A DNA stretch of 10,000 nt from Eimeria necatrix. Its lineage: Eukaryota > Apicomplexa > Conoidasida > Eucoccidiorida > Eimeriidae. The DNA is taken from the NCBI RefSeq assembly GCF_000499385.1, contig NW_013655311.1, positions 1-10,000 of the forward strand. Direction: 5' to 3'. The notes below the pieces were generated by a model. The model made no database searches, had not been told where the DNA came from, and saw only the letters and a list, made by a program, of their open reading frames with translations. Numbering within the stretch: position 1 is the first letter of the stretch; every line of letters starts with the position of its first letter. The position numbers and the translations under genes are program-made. This document shows positions 8,350 through 10,000 of the stretch, piece after piece.

Positions 8350-8719
8350 CTAGCAGTAGCAGCAGCAAAAGCAGCAGCAGTAACAGCAGCAAAAGCAGCA
8401 GCAGTAGCAGCAGCAAAAGCAGCAGCAGTAGCAGCAGCAGCTGTAGCAGTGCCAGTGGAAGCAGCACCAGCGGAAGCAGCAGCAGCAAAGCAGTGTGGGT
8501 TTGAGCGCCGCTGCCCCAGCTGCTGCTGCTTTGCTGCTGCTGCTGCTGCTATTTAACACTTACGTCTGCTGCTGCTGCTGCTGCTGCTAAATCGTCTATT
8601 ACTGCTGCTGCTGCTGCGAAGTTCGCCACCAGTCCTGCTGCAGCAGCTGCTGCCGCCACGAAGTGCACACTGAAGTGCGCTGCTGCTGCTGCTGTTGACT
8701 CGCCAACGACTACTACTGC

Positions 8720-8793
<74 letters not shown>

Positions 8794-9114
8794 ACTGGCT
8801 GGAGCGTTTGAACGCTTCGAACAATTTGCTGCGGAACGTGGACATGGGCCCTTTCAATTTGCTGCTGCTGCAGTCTTTGGATCTTTCCTTCAACAACTTG
8901 AGCAGCGTGGGGGGCCTCGCGCTGCTGCCGCTGCTGCAGCAGCTGCTGCTGAGCCACAACAAGATCAGCAGCTAAAGCTTTCTTAAAAGCTGCTGCAGCA
9001 TTTCGCTGCTGTGTCTTGCCCACAACAGCATATCGGACTTTGCGGAGTTGGGGGTTTTGCTGCTGCTGCCGCAGCTGCGGGCCCTGTGTCTCAGCAACAA
9101 CCCCCTCACGCAGG

Positions 9115-9153
<39 letters not shown>

Positions 9154-9285
9154 GCAGGATCCTCTCCCTGCTGACCAACCTCTCTTACCTCGACTGCAGA
9201 GCTGTCTCGCAGCAGCAGAAAGCAGCAGCAGCAGAAGGGCTGCTGCCCGACCACTACCAGCAGCAGCTCGACCTGCTCCGCAGCT

Positions 9286-9344
<59 letters not shown>

Positions 9345-9494
9345 GACGTCGACAGCTGGTTCGCCCTGCCCCCCGCACTTGTCTCCACAATCTTCGGAAA
9401 AGAATTTGCTGCTGAAGTTTCTTGCCTCAGCTGCCTGCAGCCCCTCAAGGAAGCTTTTATTCAGGCCCTCTCCCCCATTGTTGCTGCTACCAGG

Positions 9495-9530
<36 letters not shown>

Positions 9531-9896
9531 GGCTGCTGCTGCTGCTGCTGCTGCGGCTGCGGGTGCTGCTGCGGTTGCTGCTGTGGCTGCTGTTGTGGCG
9601 GCTGCTGCTGCAGCTGCTGCTGCGGCTGCTTCTATTGCGACTGTTGCCGCGGCTGCTGCTGCTGCTGTTGCAACTGCTGCTGTTGCGGCTGCTGCTGCTG
9701 CTGCTGCTGCTGCCGCTGCTTCTACGGATCTGCTGCTGTTCGTGCTGCTCTTTTTGTTGTTCTCTGGGCGAATGAAAAGACGCAGCCGCTGCTGTCGCTG
9801 CTGCTGCTGCTACTTCTGCTGCTGCTGCAGTTGCTTCTGCTGCTGCCTCTGCTGCTGCTGCCTGCTGCTGCTGGATATGCTACTATTGCGCTCTAA
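7415..9896 (+). CDS. DRC3/LRRC48-like leucine-rich-repeat protein, with in-frame stop
   Basis: Probably a nexin-dynein regulatory complex subunit, acting in the axoneme of flagellated microgametes. Exon 1 is 7415-7835 (donor GGA|GTAAAT, phase 1). It carries Ala runs and a first LRR, KALDLSNRNLVRLNNLETF (residues 121-139). Exon 2 likely runs from about 8644 (phase-1 acceptor CTGCTGCAG) to 9493 (CAG|GTGCTG). It contains a 23-Ala insertion, then LRRs starting LNASNNLLRNV, LDLSFNNLSSV, LLLSHNKISS, LCLAHNSISDF and LCLSNNPLT. A Ser run and LTNLSYLDCRAV follow, then a Gln run and a unique segment (WFALPPALVSTIFGKEF). SDS22-type LRRs ending in YLD.R recall DRC3 from memory; other SDS22-like proteins are the alternative. 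A TAA at 8973-8975 interrupts the frame, so this may be a pseudogene, a sequence error or an unusual transcript. The frame stays open from 9494 to a stop at 9894, but mostly as Cys/Leu runs that are more likely intron. Confidence 0.6.
7838..7897. repeat. AAATT pentanucleotide repeat, about 12 copies
   Basis: An exact AAATT tract starts at the third base of the intron, directly after the donor GT (7836-7837) of the LRR gene. Looser AT-rich sequence follows to about 7945. Confidence 0.95.
8003..8055. repeat. Telomere-type array inside the LRR gene intron, CCCTAAA orientation
   Basis: Seven CCCTAAA copies end in CCCTAG. The following GACTTGCCGCTCGCC begins an open stretch (DLPLAIPRIKRQQMEM..., to a stop near 8198). 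CCCTAG could serve as an acceptor, but the phase does not fit exon 1, so I leave this stretch as intron. Relative to the gene the orientation is opposite to the array upstream of the ATG. Confidence 0.93.
8198..8270. repeat. CTG/CAG palindrome-rich block
   Basis: CTG runs are broken by several CTGCAG and CAGCTG steps, giving many nested self-complementary segments. It lies in the proposed first intron of the LRR gene. Confidence 0.8.
8320..8490 (+). repeat. CAG-type block with a 24-base higher-order repeat
   Basis: Within 8359-8432 the four-A interruption of the GCA run recurs at 8367, 8391 and 8415, a period of exactly 24 bases. In the Ala frame each unit reads as Ala runs with one Lys and one Val or Thr. 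The block lies between the two LRR exons and is probably intronic. An extra Ala-rich exon (frame open 8296-8556) cannot be excluded. Confidence 0.75.
8724..8792 (+). repeat. GCT x23 run (poly-Ala insertion in an LRR)
   Basis: Twenty-three exact GCT codons lead directly into GACTGGCTGGAGCGT (DWLER), the end of the first LRR unit of the DRC3-like protein. The run reads as poly-Ala in the gene's frame. Confidence 0.9.
8973..8975 (+). other. In-frame TAA within the LRR array
   Basis: The codon lies between HNKISS and SFLKSCC, and reading on in the same frame gives intact LRRs. No GT donor lies close upstream, so a simple intron does not remove it without deleting a good LRR. It occupies position 11 of a 22-residue unit, a hydrophobic position in each of the other units. 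Confidence 0.85.
9493..9720 (+). repeat. Interrupted CTG/CGG block after the LRR gene's last clear exon
   Basis: Long CTG runs with scattered CGG, GTT and TGC changes follow the CAG|GTGCTG donor. In the LRR frame it would be a Cys/Gly run, and in the next frame an Ala/Val run. I favour intron or 3' noncoding sequence. A more complex patch follows in the LRR frame (AAVRAALFVVLWANEKTQP, about 9734-9790), so a further exon is possible. Confidence 0.75.
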
Positions 9897-9931
9897 GGGA
9901 GCTATTTAGCTTTGCTCAGTGCTTAAGGCTC

Positions 9932-9984
9932 AGGGTTTAGGGTTTAGGGTTTAGGGTTTAGGGTTTAGGGTTTAGGGTTTGGGT
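9932..9984. repeat. Telomere-type array, TTTAGGG orientation
   Basis: Seven TTTAGGG copies start about 35 bases after the in-frame stop at 9894-9896. They are followed by unique sequence up to the window end. The array lies either just 3' of the LRR gene or in a further intron of it. Confidence 0.95.
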
Positions 9985-10000
9985 CCAGGAAGGCTTTGGA

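Noticed and set aside
8549..8962. Minus-strand Ala-rich frame ending near a GTAAGT donor
   Set aside because: The donor-like site at about 8560 is attractive, but the plus strand carries clear LRR coding over the same stretch.
8553..9344. Minus-strand open frame of 263 codons
   Set aside because: It is antisense to six recognisable LRRs and is dominated by Leu, Gln and Ser runs from CAG repeats.

Overview
The window looks like a piece of a coccidian apicomplexan genome, most probably Eimeria. Three signs point there. CAG/CTG trinucleotide runs occur throughout and encode homopolymers of Ala, Gln and Ser. Interspersed arrays of the telomere-type heptamer TTTAGGG/CCCTAAA occur at seven places. 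Genes have spliceosomal introns in AT-rich spacer. No prokaryotic operon, ribosome binding site, tRNA, rRNA, CRISPR array or mobile element was found. The genus is inferred from known features of Eimeria genomes, not from a database match.

Layout from left to right. Positions 1-256 are two telomere-type arrays around a short unique island. Positions 261-1081 (minus) hold the N-terminal part of a PPP-family metallophosphatase resembling Shewanella-like phosphatases (SHLP), cut at a donor site that runs into the array. Positions 1186-1992 (minus) hold a gene I do not recognise, assembled from up to seven very short exons whose reading phases agree. Positions 1993-2559 are spacer with only ambiguous exon fragments. 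Positions 2560-6084 (minus) hold a three-exon, about 1066-residue, extremely low-complexity protein: Gln-rich segment, then Gly-Ala-Pro/Glu/Lys repeats, then Ala and Ser runs. Its first intron carries a telomere-type array and its second a 37-bp tandem repeat. Positions 6085-7414 are CAG-rich and AT-rich spacer with two more telomere-type arrays and a tiny ORF resembling a mitochondrial presequence. Positions 7415-9896 (plus) hold a leucine-rich-repeat protein that I read as a homologue of DRC3/LRRC48, a nexin-dynein regulatory complex subunit of motile flagella. This gene has an in-frame TAA that keeps the 22-residue repeat register exactly. A last telomere-type array sits at 9932-9984.

The genes show no shared pathway. 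A phosphatase, a low-complexity protein and a flagellar protein are simply neighbours. A flagellar subunit fits a parasite whose only flagellated stage is the microgamete. All exon boundaries are inferred by eye from GT/AG sites, phase and protein character; transcript data would settle them.
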